Assembly: GCA_016782425.1 (NCBI GenBank)
Contig: JADHYN010000003.1
Span: 1-36,820, forward strand
Direction of reading: 5' to 3'
DNA from: Candidatus Omnitrophota bacterium
GTDB taxonomy: Bacteria; Omnitrophota; Gorgyraeia; JABMRN01; RBG-13-46-9
DNA length: 36,820 nt
A model generated the notes under the pieces. It was not told where the DNA came from, did not search any database, and saw nothing but the letters and a program-made list of their open reading frames with translations. Below are positions 8,964 through 18,072 of the stretch, piece by piece. The position numbers and the translations under genes are program-made. Numbering within the stretch: the stretch's first letter is position 1; each line of letters opens with the position of its first letter.

Positions 8964-9843
8964 ATTTAGCCAGTGCCAAAATCAATACCCCCAGGACCAT
9001 AATTGAAGAACCAAAGATTCTATATCCTATATTTTTTTCCTTGAATATTATTGCCCCGTATAACACGCTTATAACCAGGCTCAGCCTTTTTACGGATATC
9101 ATGTATGAAACCTTTGCCAGTGATATAGCCTTGTAATGAAAGAGAACCGCCGTTGCAAATAATACGCCGGCGGCTAAAATCAAGAGGATATCTTTTTTTT
9201 CAAAGTCCCCGCGAAAAGAACGGCGGTACCGGAATGCCCTTGCAAGTACTATAGGCGTAAGGATTGCAAAGAACATGCCGTAATAAACCACGGGAAAGGA
9301 TTGCGGATTTGAAAGTAGCACTGCCTTTTTACCGAGTGCGGATGTAAAGCTATAAAAAAAAGCGACGATTATCATAAGTAAAACACCCTTTTCCCTGCAT
9401 ATGTTTTTTATGGGTACCAAGGCGCCGTCTTTCATTGAACGGATATTCAAGAGATACGCCCCCGCCGTGACGAAGATGACGCCGCTTATTCCGGAGAGAG
9501 ACAATTTTTCGTGCAGTAAAACCGAAGATGTCAATATGGCGAAAACAGGCGTGAGCCCGAGAAAGGGGAAAACAAGTGAGAGTGGCGAGATTTTAAGCGC
9601 CCGCATGTACATCAAAAACGCGGTAATCTCAACAGGTAGCATTATGGCCACTGTTTTCCAGAAAAGGCCGCCAAGGCGTGGTATTGGGGCGAGTAAAAAA
9701 GCACCCAGAAGTATGGGAAGCGCGAATGCGAACATCAACCATACCAGAGAAAGCTCGTCCCTTTTTTTTAATGCCAGTTTGAAGATAACAGCAAGGGTTG
9801 CGCTGAAAAAAGCGCAGGCCAGCGAGAGAAAAAACCAGCTCAT
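8962..9843 (-). CDS. EamA/DMT family transporter
   Basis: 293 aa, about 10 TM helices, duplicated EamA-like halves. Confidence 0.85.
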   Translation of the reverse strand: MSWFFLSLACAFFSATLAVIFKLALKKRDELSLVWLMFAFALPILLGAFLLAPIPRLGGLFWKTVAIMLPVEITAFLMYMRALKISPLSLVFPFLGLTPVFAILTSSVLLHEKLSLSGISGVIFVTAGAYLLNIRSMKDGALVPIKNICREKGVLLMIIVAFFYSFTSALGKKAVLLSNPQSFPVVYYGMFFAILTPIVLARAFRYRRSFRGDFEKKDILLILAAGVLFATAVLFHYKAISLAKVSYMISVKRLSLVISVLYGAIIFKEKNIGYRIFGSSIMVLGVLILALAK

Positions 9844-10022
9844 TTATGATAGAAGTTTTCGATGATATTTACCATGTCTTTCGGTTTTGCGCGGGATGAG
9901 CCCAATATGCTAACGGCGTTTTTGACATCCGTCAGGCCCTCAAACCCGTCTACAAATTCGCTCATTATGTGAAAAATGCGCCACGGTTCTTCTTTAGTAA
10001 AATCTGGTTTTAATACAGCCAT
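9840..10022 (-). CDS. Short protein matching only the N-terminus of TIGR00730/LOG-family proteins
   Basis: 60 aa DFTKEEPWRIFHIMSEFVDGFEGLTDVKNAVSILGSSRAKPKD then stop; ATGA overlap with the EamA gene. Confidence 0.6.
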   Translation of the reverse strand: MAVLKPDFTKEEPWRIFHIMSEFVDGFEGLTDVKNAVSILGSSRAKPKDMVNIIENFYHK

Positions 10023-10024
10023 TT

Positions 10025-11116
10025 TTATATTTGGAATACGGAATCAAAATCCCCGTACGGATTCGGTTCTTTTTCGGTATTCTGCGGATCCCAGAACCAC
10101 AACCCGTCAACGACAAACTTATATCTGTATTTTCCCGGCAAAAGGTAAAAGGATTTTTCCCAGTCGCCGTTTTTCTTTCTTTCCAGCAAGTTTGAGGTAT
10201 CCATTTTCCAATTGTTGAAATCCCCTACGATATACACCTCTTTTGCCTTCGGGGCATAAAACCGAAAAACCTTCTCTTTTGAATACACATTGCCGTAGAC
10301 CCCGTGCAATATTTTCCTCATTTCCTGGTAGATGTTTTCGCTGGATTCTTCCCTGTCAAACGCCAGGAGCTCATCTGCTAAGGCCAGATAATCGTGGGCT
10401 GCCCGGGATTTCGGCTCGCACTTAAAAATGGATTCCGATTTTTCCTGCGCCCACCTCAAGGATATATCGAATGAAATAATCGTTTTTAGAAGTTTATCTT
10501 TAAAGATATATTTGATTTTACCTACCATGCGTTCGGCGAAATCGGAATATTCGTCGTACATGTTGACAAGACCTTTTACGTGGGGGGCGTGATGCAGTTT
10601 TATCTTTATGAGCTCCACCATGCTTATTAGTTTTCCGACACCCATTATGGAAAAGGCGCTTGCCTCCACGGGTACGATTATTTCATTAGCCGCGCGCAGC
10701 GCATTGAACGTAAGGAATCCGAGGTTTGGTGGGCAATCGATTACTATGTAATCATAGGCCAAATCCGAACGATTTATCGCCTTTGTAAGTATCAAAAGAC
10801 CGTCTTCCCGTTCTTTAAGTTCATGTTCCACGGTGCTCATTATAATATGCGAGGGAACGATATCGAGGTTGTTTTCGAGGTTTGTCGCGATTTCCTTTAT
10901 CGGCTTGCCTTTGCGTATTTCATTTACAAACAGGCCAAATATGGAGTGAAACGGGTCGACCTTTAGAATGCCAAGGCCTATGGTTGCGTGGGATTGCGGG
11001 TCCATGTCGATAAGCAATGTTTTTTGGCCCTTTTGTGCCAAAGCGGCAGAGAGGTTTGTTGCGACAGTCGTTTTTCCGCAGCCACCTTTTTGGTTAGATA
11101 TAGCTATTATCTTCAT
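10025..11116 (-). CDS. ParA-family ATPase with C-terminal CBM48/AMPK-type glycogen-binding domain
   Basis: N-terminus ISNQKGGCGKTTVATNLSAALAQKGQKTLLIDMDPQSHAT; C-terminus FRFYAPKAKEVYIVGDFNNWKMDT...LLPGKYRYKFVVDGLWFWDPQNTEKEPNPYGDFDSVFQI. Confidence 0.9.
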   Translation of the reverse strand: MKIIAISNQKGGCGKTTVATNLSAALAQKGQKTLLIDMDPQSHATIGLGILKVDPFHSIFGLFVNEIRKGKPIKEIATNLENNLDIVPSHIIMSTVEHELKEREDGLLILTKAINRSDLAYDYIVIDCPPNLGFLTFNALRAANEIIVPVEASAFSIMGVGKLISMVELIKIKLHHAPHVKGLVNMYDEYSDFAERMVGKIKYIFKDKLLKTIISFDISLRWAQEKSESIFKCEPKSRAAHDYLALADELLAFDREESSENIYQEMRKILHGVYGNVYSKEKVFRFYAPKAKEVYIVGDFNNWKMDTSNLLERKKNGDWEKSFYLLPGKYRYKFVVDGLWFWDPQNTEKEPNPYGDFDSVFQI

Positions 11117-11202
11117 TATTATATCTTTATCTTACTAAGTATAATGATGCTAATAAAAAATGCAAGGACTGGCAATAACAGTACGTACTTTCGAGAGTTG
11201 CG

Positions 11203-11420
11203 TTATATTTTAGAGGCGGCTTTAACACCGTTTCGGAATATTTCCAAACCGTCGGCTTTTGCTTCTTTTAACCTTGTCCACCGCGGATGCTGTGTTTTAC
11301 GAATATGTCGCTCAGGATGAGGCATCAATCCGAATATTCATCCCATGAATATCACATATTCCCGCTATATTATCTATGGAGCCGTTAACCCTAACAGTTC
11401 CATAGATAACCCTTTCTTAT
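11203..11420 (-). pseudogene. purQ: Frameshifted C-terminal remnant of purQ (FGAM synthase glutaminase subunit)
   Basis: Minus-strand VNGSIDNIAGICDIHG in one frame, then GLMPHPERHIRKTQHPRWTRLKEAKADGLEIFRNGVKAASKI* in another; directly downstream of purL; no start or glutaminase core. Confidence 0.75.
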
Positions 11421-11458
11421 TTCCTTTGACGGCGGAAATTTCTTTTTCTCGTTTTTGG

Positions 11459-13699
11459 TTACTTTTCCAATCTAGACTGAATGGCTTTTCTCCATGTCTG
11501 ACTCAATTTTTGCAACGCAAGATCGATTACTGTTTTCTCTTTGTATTTAACCGATAGTTTATTACCGCTGACATCACCCAATATAAAATATGGAACCGAG
11601 CGCTTCTTCGCAATTTTTTTCAGATCTTTTAAATTCTTTTTAGCAATGGATACCACAATCCTTGAGGGGGATTCGCCAAAAAGAATCTCGTCCAGACGCG
11701 CATCTTTATTTTTCGCAATATCCAATTTTATACTTGCACCCAACATCTTCTTTGAATTTCCGATACATGATTCGACGAGCGCCACAGCTAAACCGCCTTC
11801 AGAGCAGTCATGAGCGGAATTTACAATGCCGAGTTGTATAGCCTCAAGGCATGTTTCTTGGACGCGCTTCTCCGCATCAATATCAATGTTGGGATTACCT
11901 TTTTTCTGCTGATGAATTAGATATAAATATTCGCTACCCGATAAATTAGCATCTTGCCTACCCAAGAGTATTATAATGTCGCCTTCATGTTTGAATTCTT
12001 GGGTAACATGTTTTTCAAAATCATCTATAAGCCCCACCATTCCGACAATCGGCGTAGGATCTACAGCACCTTTGGGGTTTTCGTTATAGAAACTTACGTT
12101 ACCGCTAATAACAGGGGTGTTTAAAACTTTGCATGCTTCGGAAAGACCTTCTACGCACTTTTGGAATTGCCAGTAATTTTCAGCTTTCATAGGATTGCCG
12201 AAATTGAGACCGTCTGTAATAGCGAGCGGTTTTCCGCCGGTGCATACTATATTTCTTGCCGCCTCCGCAACAACCATCATGGCACCGGTATAAGGGTTGA
12301 GATAACAGTATCTGCCGTTGCAATCCACGCTTATAACCAGAGCCTTTTTGCTACCTTTAATTCGTATTACGCATGCATCGGAACCAGCACCAACGACGAC
12401 TTCATCTTTGTTTATCGCGGTAAAATTTTTATAAGCATATTCTTTGCTTGCAATTGTAGGAGAATCGAGTAATGCCAGCAAAACGCTGTTTAAATCATCA
12501 GGCTGTTTTAACGAACTACGGTTCAGATTTTGTGCTTTCTTAAGATATGCAGGTTCTTTTGTTTCTCTTTTGTAAAGGGGTGCTTTTTTTGTAAGCGTTT
12601 CGGCCGGTATCTCGCATACAACAACACCTTTTTCTTTGACTCGCATTATTCCATCATCTGTAACCTTCCCGATTTTTGCAGCATTTATATCCCATTTTTT
12701 CAAAATTTCAAGGGCTTCTTTCTCCTTGTCTTTTTTTAAAATAGCCAGCATTCTCTCCTGCGATTCTGATAGTAAAATTTCGTAGGGTGTCATACCTTTT
12801 TCTCTCTGTGGAACCAGCGATACATCTATTTCAATGCCTGTTCCGCTTCTTGAAGCCGTTTCGCATGAAGAACAAGTAAGCCCCGCTGCGCCCATATCCT
12901 GCATTCCTACAACCGTATCTTTTCCTATGAGTTCCAAGCATGCTTCGCGCAAACGCTTTCCTAGCTCGGGATCGCCAATAGCAACGGCGCCTTTACTAGA
13001 AGCAGATTCTTCCGTTATCTCCTTTGAGGCAAAACTTGCCCCGCCTACACCGTCTCTGCCGGTATCACCTCCCAGGTAATATACCGTATTTCCTACTCCT
13101 TTTGCTGTGCCCCTCACGATATTTTTCTTATTCACAATGCCGACGACAAAGGCATTAACAAGCGGATTTCCTTCGTAGCTTTCGTCGAAATATGTTTCTC
13201 CTCCAACCGCATTAACCTCCGCTGTATTGGCATAATGAGCCAGCCCCCTTATAACCTCTTTAAAAAGAAATTTAACCCGATCATTATTGAGATTCCCAAA
13301 TCGCAATGAAGCAAGGCCTGCAACAGGTCTTGCGCCGGTTGTGAAAATATCTCTTAGACATCCCCCTATGCCAGTTGCCGATGCCTCGAAGGGTTCTACC
13401 GCGGAAGGATGATTGTGCGACTCTATCTTGAATGCAACACCAAACCCCGCTCCTATATCGACAATTCCACAATTTTCTTCCCCTGCCCCAACTAGCACGT
13501 GAGTACCTTTAGTAGGAAACAGTTTAAAAAGCGCCCTTGAATTCTTATAACTGCAGTGTTCCGACCACATAGCTGAAAAAACACCTAGTTCCGTAACGTT
13601 TGGGTCTCTTCCCAAAAGCTTTTTTATTCTGTTAAACTCCTCTTCCGTAAGCCCTAGCTCTTTAGCTATTTCTACATTACCTTTAATTGTTGCCTGCAT
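11459..13699 (-). CDS. purL: Phosphoribosylformylglycinamidine synthase subunit PurL (small type)
   Basis: 746 aa; MWSEHCSYKNSR, KIESHNHPSAVEPFEASATGIGG, GGLAVALVES. Confidence 0.97.
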   Translation of the reverse strand: MQATIKGNVEIAKELGLTEEEFNRIKKLLGRDPNVTELGVFSAMWSEHCSYKNSRALFKLFPTKGTHVLVGAGEENCGIVDIGAGFGVAFKIESHNHPSAVEPFEASATGIGGCLRDIFTTGARPVAGLASLRFGNLNNDRVKFLFKEVIRGLAHYANTAEVNAVGGETYFDESYEGNPLVNAFVVGIVNKKNIVRGTAKGVGNTVYYLGGDTGRDGVGGASFASKEITEESASSKGAVAIGDPELGKRLREACLELIGKDTVVGMQDMGAAGLTCSSCETASRSGTGIEIDVSLVPQREKGMTPYEILLSESQERMLAILKKDKEKEALEILKKWDINAAKIGKVTDDGIMRVKEKGVVVCEIPAETLTKKAPLYKRETKEPAYLKKAQNLNRSSLKQPDDLNSVLLALLDSPTIASKEYAYKNFTAINKDEVVVGAGSDACVIRIKGSKKALVISVDCNGRYCYLNPYTGAMMVVAEAARNIVCTGGKPLAITDGLNFGNPMKAENYWQFQKCVEGLSEACKVLNTPVISGNVSFYNENPKGAVDPTPIVGMVGLIDDFEKHVTQEFKHEGDIIILLGRQDANLSGSEYLYLIHQQKKGNPNIDIDAEKRVQETCLEAIQLGIVNSAHDCSEGGLAVALVESCIGNSKKMLGASIKLDIAKNKDARLDEILFGESPSRIVVSIAKKNLKDLKKIAKKRSVPYFILGDVSGNKLSVKYKEKTVIDLALQKLSQTWRKAIQSRLEK

Positions 13700-13839
13700 T
13701 TTTACCTCCTTTTTTGTTCATCAATTTCGGTTGTTTAATCATTGATTAACACCAGTTCTTTATGCCCGTACTCCTTTGTACATTTACACCGCCTTGTGTT
13801 TTTATACTAATATGTCTCTTTCACATATGTCGCTTTTCT

Positions 13840-15219
13840 TCATTTTTCAAGGGCCTTTTTAACGAAGCGCTTATTTATTTTCTCCGGATAATTTTTTGTA
13901 AAACAGGCGGTACAGAAAACTTCCTTCGGCAGCATCATGGAATTAAGCATGCCCTCCAGACTCAGGTATTTCAGACTATCAACACCGATAAATTTTGCTA
14001 TTTCTTTTATCGAATATCTCGAGGCGATTAGCTCTTTTTTCGTTGGAAAATCGATTCCGTAGTAGCAAGGCGATATGAGCGGCGGGCAACTTACCCGCAT
14101 GTGGATTTCTTTTGCACCCGCCTCTCGCAAGGCGTTTACCCTTAACCTCGAGGTCGTCCCCCTTACGATCGAATCTTCGACGATGACAATCTTTTTGTTT
14201 TTTAGCACGTCTTTTATGGGATTCAATTTTATCTTAACCTTGAAATCCCTTTTATATTGAGAGGGTTGTATGAAGGTTCTTCCGATATAATGGTTTCGTA
14301 TCAGGCCCATCTCAATAGGTGTTTTTGACTCTTCGGAGAAGCCGATCGCCGCATACGTGCCGGAATCGGGTATGGGCATTATGAAGTCAGCATCTACGGG
14401 ATATTCTTTTGCGAGGGTTTGGCCGAGCCTTTTCCGTGTCAGGTATACGTTTTTTGTAAATATGTTGCTGTCGGGCCGAGCAAAATATATAAATTCAAAT
14501 ATGCAAAACGCTTTTTGCGAAGAAGAAAATGGCTTGATTGATTCCAAGCCGTTTTTATTTATGACAACGATCTCTCCCGGCTCAACATCTCTTACATATT
14601 TGGCGTTAATGAGATCTAGCGCGCAGGTTTCACTTGCAAGAACGTAACTTTTTTCCAATTTACCAATACAAAGCGGTCTGAATCCGTAAGGATCTCTTAT
14701 CCCTACAAGCATGTCATTCGTCAGTATAAGAAGCGAATACGCGCCTCTTACCTGCGGCAAGGCTTCTATAAGACTTTCCCGTATGCTTTTTGCTTTCGAT
14801 TTAACCAGAAGATGCAGGACGAGCTCGCTATCCATGCTGGTCTGTATGATGGACCCGTCCGCCTCAAGTTTATCCTTAAGCTCTAGGGAATTTGTAATGT
14901 TGCCGTTATGCGCAATAGCTATCGCGCCTCTTTTGTAATTTATGACGAAGGGCTGAGCATTTTTTAGACTGCTGGTACCGGTTGTTGAATAGCGCACGTG
15001 ACCGATGGCGAAAAAGCCTTTTAATTTTTTGAGCGAACTTTCGTCGAATACGTCGGAAACCAGACCCATTGCCTTGTGTTGGTATATACGCTTGCCGTTG
15101 GACGAGGTTATTCCACAGGATTCTTCCCCGCGATGCTGCAGGGCATATAGCCCGAGGTAGGTAAGCATCGAAGCTTCATTGTGCCCGTAAATTCCGAAAA
15201 GCCCGCAGTATTCTTTCAT
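13840..15219 (-). CDS. purF: Amidophosphoribosyltransferase
   Basis: 459 aa; MKEYCGLFGIYGH N-terminal nucleophile Cys, GHVRYSTTG, VIVEDSIVRGTTSR PRPP loop. Confidence 0.97.
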   Translation of the reverse strand: MKEYCGLFGIYGHNEASMLTYLGLYALQHRGEESCGITSSNGKRIYQHKAMGLVSDVFDESSLKKLKGFFAIGHVRYSTTGTSSLKNAQPFVINYKRGAIAIAHNGNITNSLELKDKLEADGSIIQTSMDSELVLHLLVKSKAKSIRESLIEALPQVRGAYSLLILTNDMLVGIRDPYGFRPLCIGKLEKSYVLASETCALDLINAKYVRDVEPGEIVVINKNGLESIKPFSSSQKAFCIFEFIYFARPDSNIFTKNVYLTRKRLGQTLAKEYPVDADFIMPIPDSGTYAAIGFSEESKTPIEMGLIRNHYIGRTFIQPSQYKRDFKVKIKLNPIKDVLKNKKIVIVEDSIVRGTTSRLRVNALREAGAKEIHMRVSCPPLISPCYYGIDFPTKKELIASRYSIKEIAKFIGVDSLKYLSLEGMLNSMMLPKEVFCTACFTKNYPEKINKRFVKKALEK

Positions 15220-15362
15220 AATTTTCGGCTAAAAATAAAATAGACGAGGGACTTTCTCGTCACACTCGCCTTTGTGTATTGTATCATCTTCGTTACACAG
15301 TATCTTTATACCAAAATAAGGATATTTTGTCAAGCATATTATGTTTTTAAGAAACGAGCGTT

Positions 15363-16316
15363 TTAATAGGTAGGTTTAATGTTTGTTCCTAGGAAGTGTT
15401 CACTTTCTGCCCTGAAACCCTGGATCCAGCCGTTTGTGAAGCCAAACTTCTCTATGGCGTCGATGACTTCACGGTATTCTTTTTGGTTTATTCTTCTCTG
15501 GATTTCGGGAAAATTTCCCGCAAGGTAAGTCGGATAGTACTGGCTCATGACGCTCAGGTATATATCTTTCGAGACCTCTTTTTTCAGGAATTTAAGCGTC
15601 TGGACGGTGCCGGATACACTGTTGGGGAGAATCAAAAGCCGTACTATCACCCCCTTTTCCGCAACGCCGTTTTTGTCTACTCTTAGAAGGCCTTTTTGCC
15701 TGAACATCTCTTTTATTAATTGTCTATTGTTTTCCGCATAGTCGGCCGCATGTGAAAATTTTCGAGCCGCCTCATCCCGGGAATATCGCATATCTGGTAA
15801 ATAGATGTCAATAATACCATCCAGAAGTTTTATAAGTTCCATGCTGTCGTAACCGCCTGTGTTGTAGACAATGGGGATATTGAGAGATCTTTTTATTGCG
15901 ATTTGTAAAGCCATGATAATCTGGTATGCGTAATGCGTGGGGCTTACCAGGTTTATATTGTGACAACCCATGCGCTCCAATTCCAGCATTCTTTCGGCCA
16001 GTTCTTCTGTTTCTATTTCCTCAAAATCGCTTTTCTGGCTAAAAGTATAGTTCTGGCAATATACGCACTGGAGATTGCAGTGGGTAAAAAATATGGTACC
16101 GGAACCTCGTACACCCGACAGGGGCGGCTCTTCCCCATAATGTGGTGAATAACTGTAAACGGCAACTTTTTCAGATGATCTGCATATGCCCTTTTTGCCT
16201 TTCAAGCGATTTATATTACATTTATGGTGGCAAATCCGGCATGGGTCCGTGAGCTTTTTAAGATGTGGTAAGATGTTTTTGATAAGCTTAATTTTTTTAG
16301 AATTTGCGGAATTCAT
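15363..16316 (-). CDS. Radical SAM protein, PflA-like (COG1313 type)
   Basis: 317 aa; THCNLQCVYCQNY radical SAM CxxxCxxC, N-terminal CRICHHKCNINRLKGKKGIC. Confidence 0.9.
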   Translation of the reverse strand: MNSANSKKIKLIKNILPHLKKLTDPCRICHHKCNINRLKGKKGICRSSEKVAVYSYSPHYGEEPPLSGVRGSGTIFFTHCNLQCVYCQNYTFSQKSDFEEIETEELAERMLELERMGCHNINLVSPTHYAYQIIMALQIAIKRSLNIPIVYNTGGYDSMELIKLLDGIIDIYLPDMRYSRDEAARKFSHAADYAENNRQLIKEMFRQKGLLRVDKNGVAEKGVIVRLLILPNSVSGTVQTLKFLKKEVSKDIYLSVMSQYYPTYLAGNFPEIQRRINQKEYREVIDAIEKFGFTNGWIQGFRAESEHFLGTNIKPTY

Positions 16317-17326
16317 CGCGCGGAATATTTTCGCGCCAGCGTAAAAATGAAGAGTCCTATCATGAATGCGCCGATAAACGCCTCGGAAGCGGCAAGAAAT
16401 CTGAAAAGGAGTGTGGATTTAGGGATAAAGTCGCCGTAACCTACCGTCGTAAAGGTGATTACGCTATAGTAGATGTAGTCTGTGATAACAGGTCTATACC
16501 TCAATGCCGGAGTATATATAATGGCCTTTAGCATAAAATAAGCCATCGTATATAACATGATTACAAAAAAGGAAGAGAGTACGATCCTGTGCGGCTTTTC
16601 ACCATAGCCACACAGAAGATTCATGATGGAGCTCGGCAGATAAGCCAGGTTCTTTTTTTTCTTAAGAAGAAGCCTCTCCATTGTTTTCTCCTTGAACGAG
16701 GCCCAGCTGGCATCATCGTATCTGCCGTTTGCAAGAAAATAACTTTTAAGATCTCGATACGCTTCTTCTGCGGAAAGAATGCCTTTTTCATTAAGTCGAT
16801 AGGTAGATAAGAATTTATTTGCTCTATGATGGAAATTCTTTTTTGAGAGCGAGATTGCTTGCAAGAGGTCAGTGCGCCAGAGCCTTGTGTTAAAAAGATT
16901 CGCATTCCACAGATCGCAACGACTCAGGTTTGCTTCTACAAGGGTTGCATTTCTTAAGTTTGCGTGCCAGAGCCTTGCGCCTTGCAGGGAACTTCTTGTC
17001 AGATCGCTCCCGTCAAAATTTGCGCTGGTGAGGTCACAGTCCGAAAGGTTTGATCCCAGGAGTTCGGCATTTTTCAAATTTGCGTCGAAAAGAATAGAAC
17101 CGGAGAAGTTGGCCCTCGCGAGATTGGCCTCGGAAAGATCTACCCTCGCCAGGCTTAAATTGCTCAAATCGACTTTGGATAGATTTACTCCTTTAAGCGG
17201 GGCGTTTTCCTTTATCAAAGTCGCAAGTTTCTCCCTGTAGGCGCTTCGGTTTTCTATGTGTGCCCAGCAGAACTCCGAGGCGAAAACTGCCTCAGCTTTA
17301 CATCCTTCGAATCTACAAATAGCCAT
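16313..17326 (-). CDS. Pentapeptide-repeat protein fused to a two-TM K+ channel domain, with N-terminal Cys/His motif
   Basis: CRFEGCKAEAVFASEFCWAH, about 25 A(N/D)Lxx pentapeptide repeats, then ITFTTVGYGDFIPKS pore. ORF track start 17338 is a TTG; ATG at 17326 preferred. Confidence 0.88.
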   Translation of the reverse strand: MAICRFEGCKAEAVFASEFCWAHIENRSAYREKLATLIKENAPLKGVNLSKVDLSNLSLARVDLSEANLARANFSGSILFDANLKNAELLGSNLSDCDLTSANFDGSDLTRSSLQGARLWHANLRNATLVEANLSRCDLWNANLFNTRLWRTDLLQAISLSKKNFHHRANKFLSTYRLNEKGILSAEEAYRDLKSYFLANGRYDDASWASFKEKTMERLLLKKKKNLAYLPSSIMNLLCGYGEKPHRIVLSSFFVIMLYTMAYFMLKAIIYTPALRYRPVITDYIYYSVITFTTVGYGDFIPKSTLLFRFLAASEAFIGAFMIGLFIFTLARKYSAR

Positions 17327-17334
17327 AGTGCGTG

Positions 17335-18045
17335 TCAAACCTTACTTCTTCGGGTTAGGTTTTTATCTATAAATTCAACAATCCTGGCCTGCGTGTGTTT
17401 GTCGATGTTTGTAAAGGTTATGCCCATACCGGGGTATGAGTGCAGTTGGAGTTCTTTATCGGCGAGCCACACGACAGTCCCCATCAGCGTGAGAGGTTTT
17501 CTTTCCCCCTTTAACCCCAGCTCCATGTAAAGCTGAGTCGAGACGGGAAATGTATTTTTCGAATATATGAACAACCCCTCTCCGCTCAGATTCAACATCT
17601 TTCCTTTCGAAAGCTTGGCATCGGTCGATATCCCGACTTTATATCGCACGGGAACGCTTACATCTATTCTCTTGAATCTTCTTCGTAGAGGAAGTTTGTC
17701 TACCTTGCTTGATAAGTCGAAACTTTTTAATGCAGCTTCTTCTTCGGAATGCATTTCAAAAACACCGTCCAATCGCGCCGATTTAAAAAGTTCTTTTATA
17801 TGCAATGGCACACTGCAGAACTTTAATATCCCGTTTTGATTAACGACGTTTTTGTAGGCAACGGTCAAGATGGAAAGGCCGTTATAGTCCACAATATTCA
17901 CGTTTGCAAAATTACAGAGGATTTTGTTTATTCCTTCCCGCAAAAGCCGGCCCGTTTCTTCGATAAAACCCGCTGCGTTTATGTCAATTTTTCCGGTTAT
18001 ATAGAGAACGGCGATATTTTTAAAAAACCTCTTCCGTATTTCCAT
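17335..18045 (-). CDS. STAS domain - PilZ domain fusion protein
   Basis: N-terminal STAS-like fold (FANVNIVDYNGLSILTVAYKNV); C-terminal PilZ RRFKR...NLSGEG motifs. Confidence 0.82.
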   Translation of the reverse strand: MEIRKRFFKNIAVLYITGKIDINAAGFIEETGRLLREGINKILCNFANVNIVDYNGLSILTVAYKNVVNQNGILKFCSVPLHIKELFKSARLDGVFEMHSEEEAALKSFDLSSKVDKLPLRRRFKRIDVSVPVRYKVGISTDAKLSKGKMLNLSGEGLFIYSKNTFPVSTQLYMELGLKGERKPLTLMGTVVWLADKELQLHSYPGMGITFTNIDKHTQARIVEFIDKNLTRRSKV

Positions 18046-18072
18046 TTTTTATTTCCGGCAAAATCGTCGCAA

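Noticed and set aside
10988-11557. Plus-strand ORFs 10988-11320 and 11345-11557
   Set aside because: No recognisable family; the minus strand carries the purQ remnant and the ParA/purL ends.
11541-13079. Plus-strand ORFs opposite purL (for example 12161-12472, 12834-13079)
   Set aside because: Shadow ORFs antisense to a confidently identified purL.
15261-15280. gacgagggactttctcgtc hairpin upstream of purF as a purine riboswitch
   Set aside because: Short 6-bp hairpin only; no purine or other riboswitch consensus seen.
16872-17240. Plus-strand ORF with repeated LARL/SERSTL pattern
   Set aside because: It is the antisense reading of the pentapeptide repeats.
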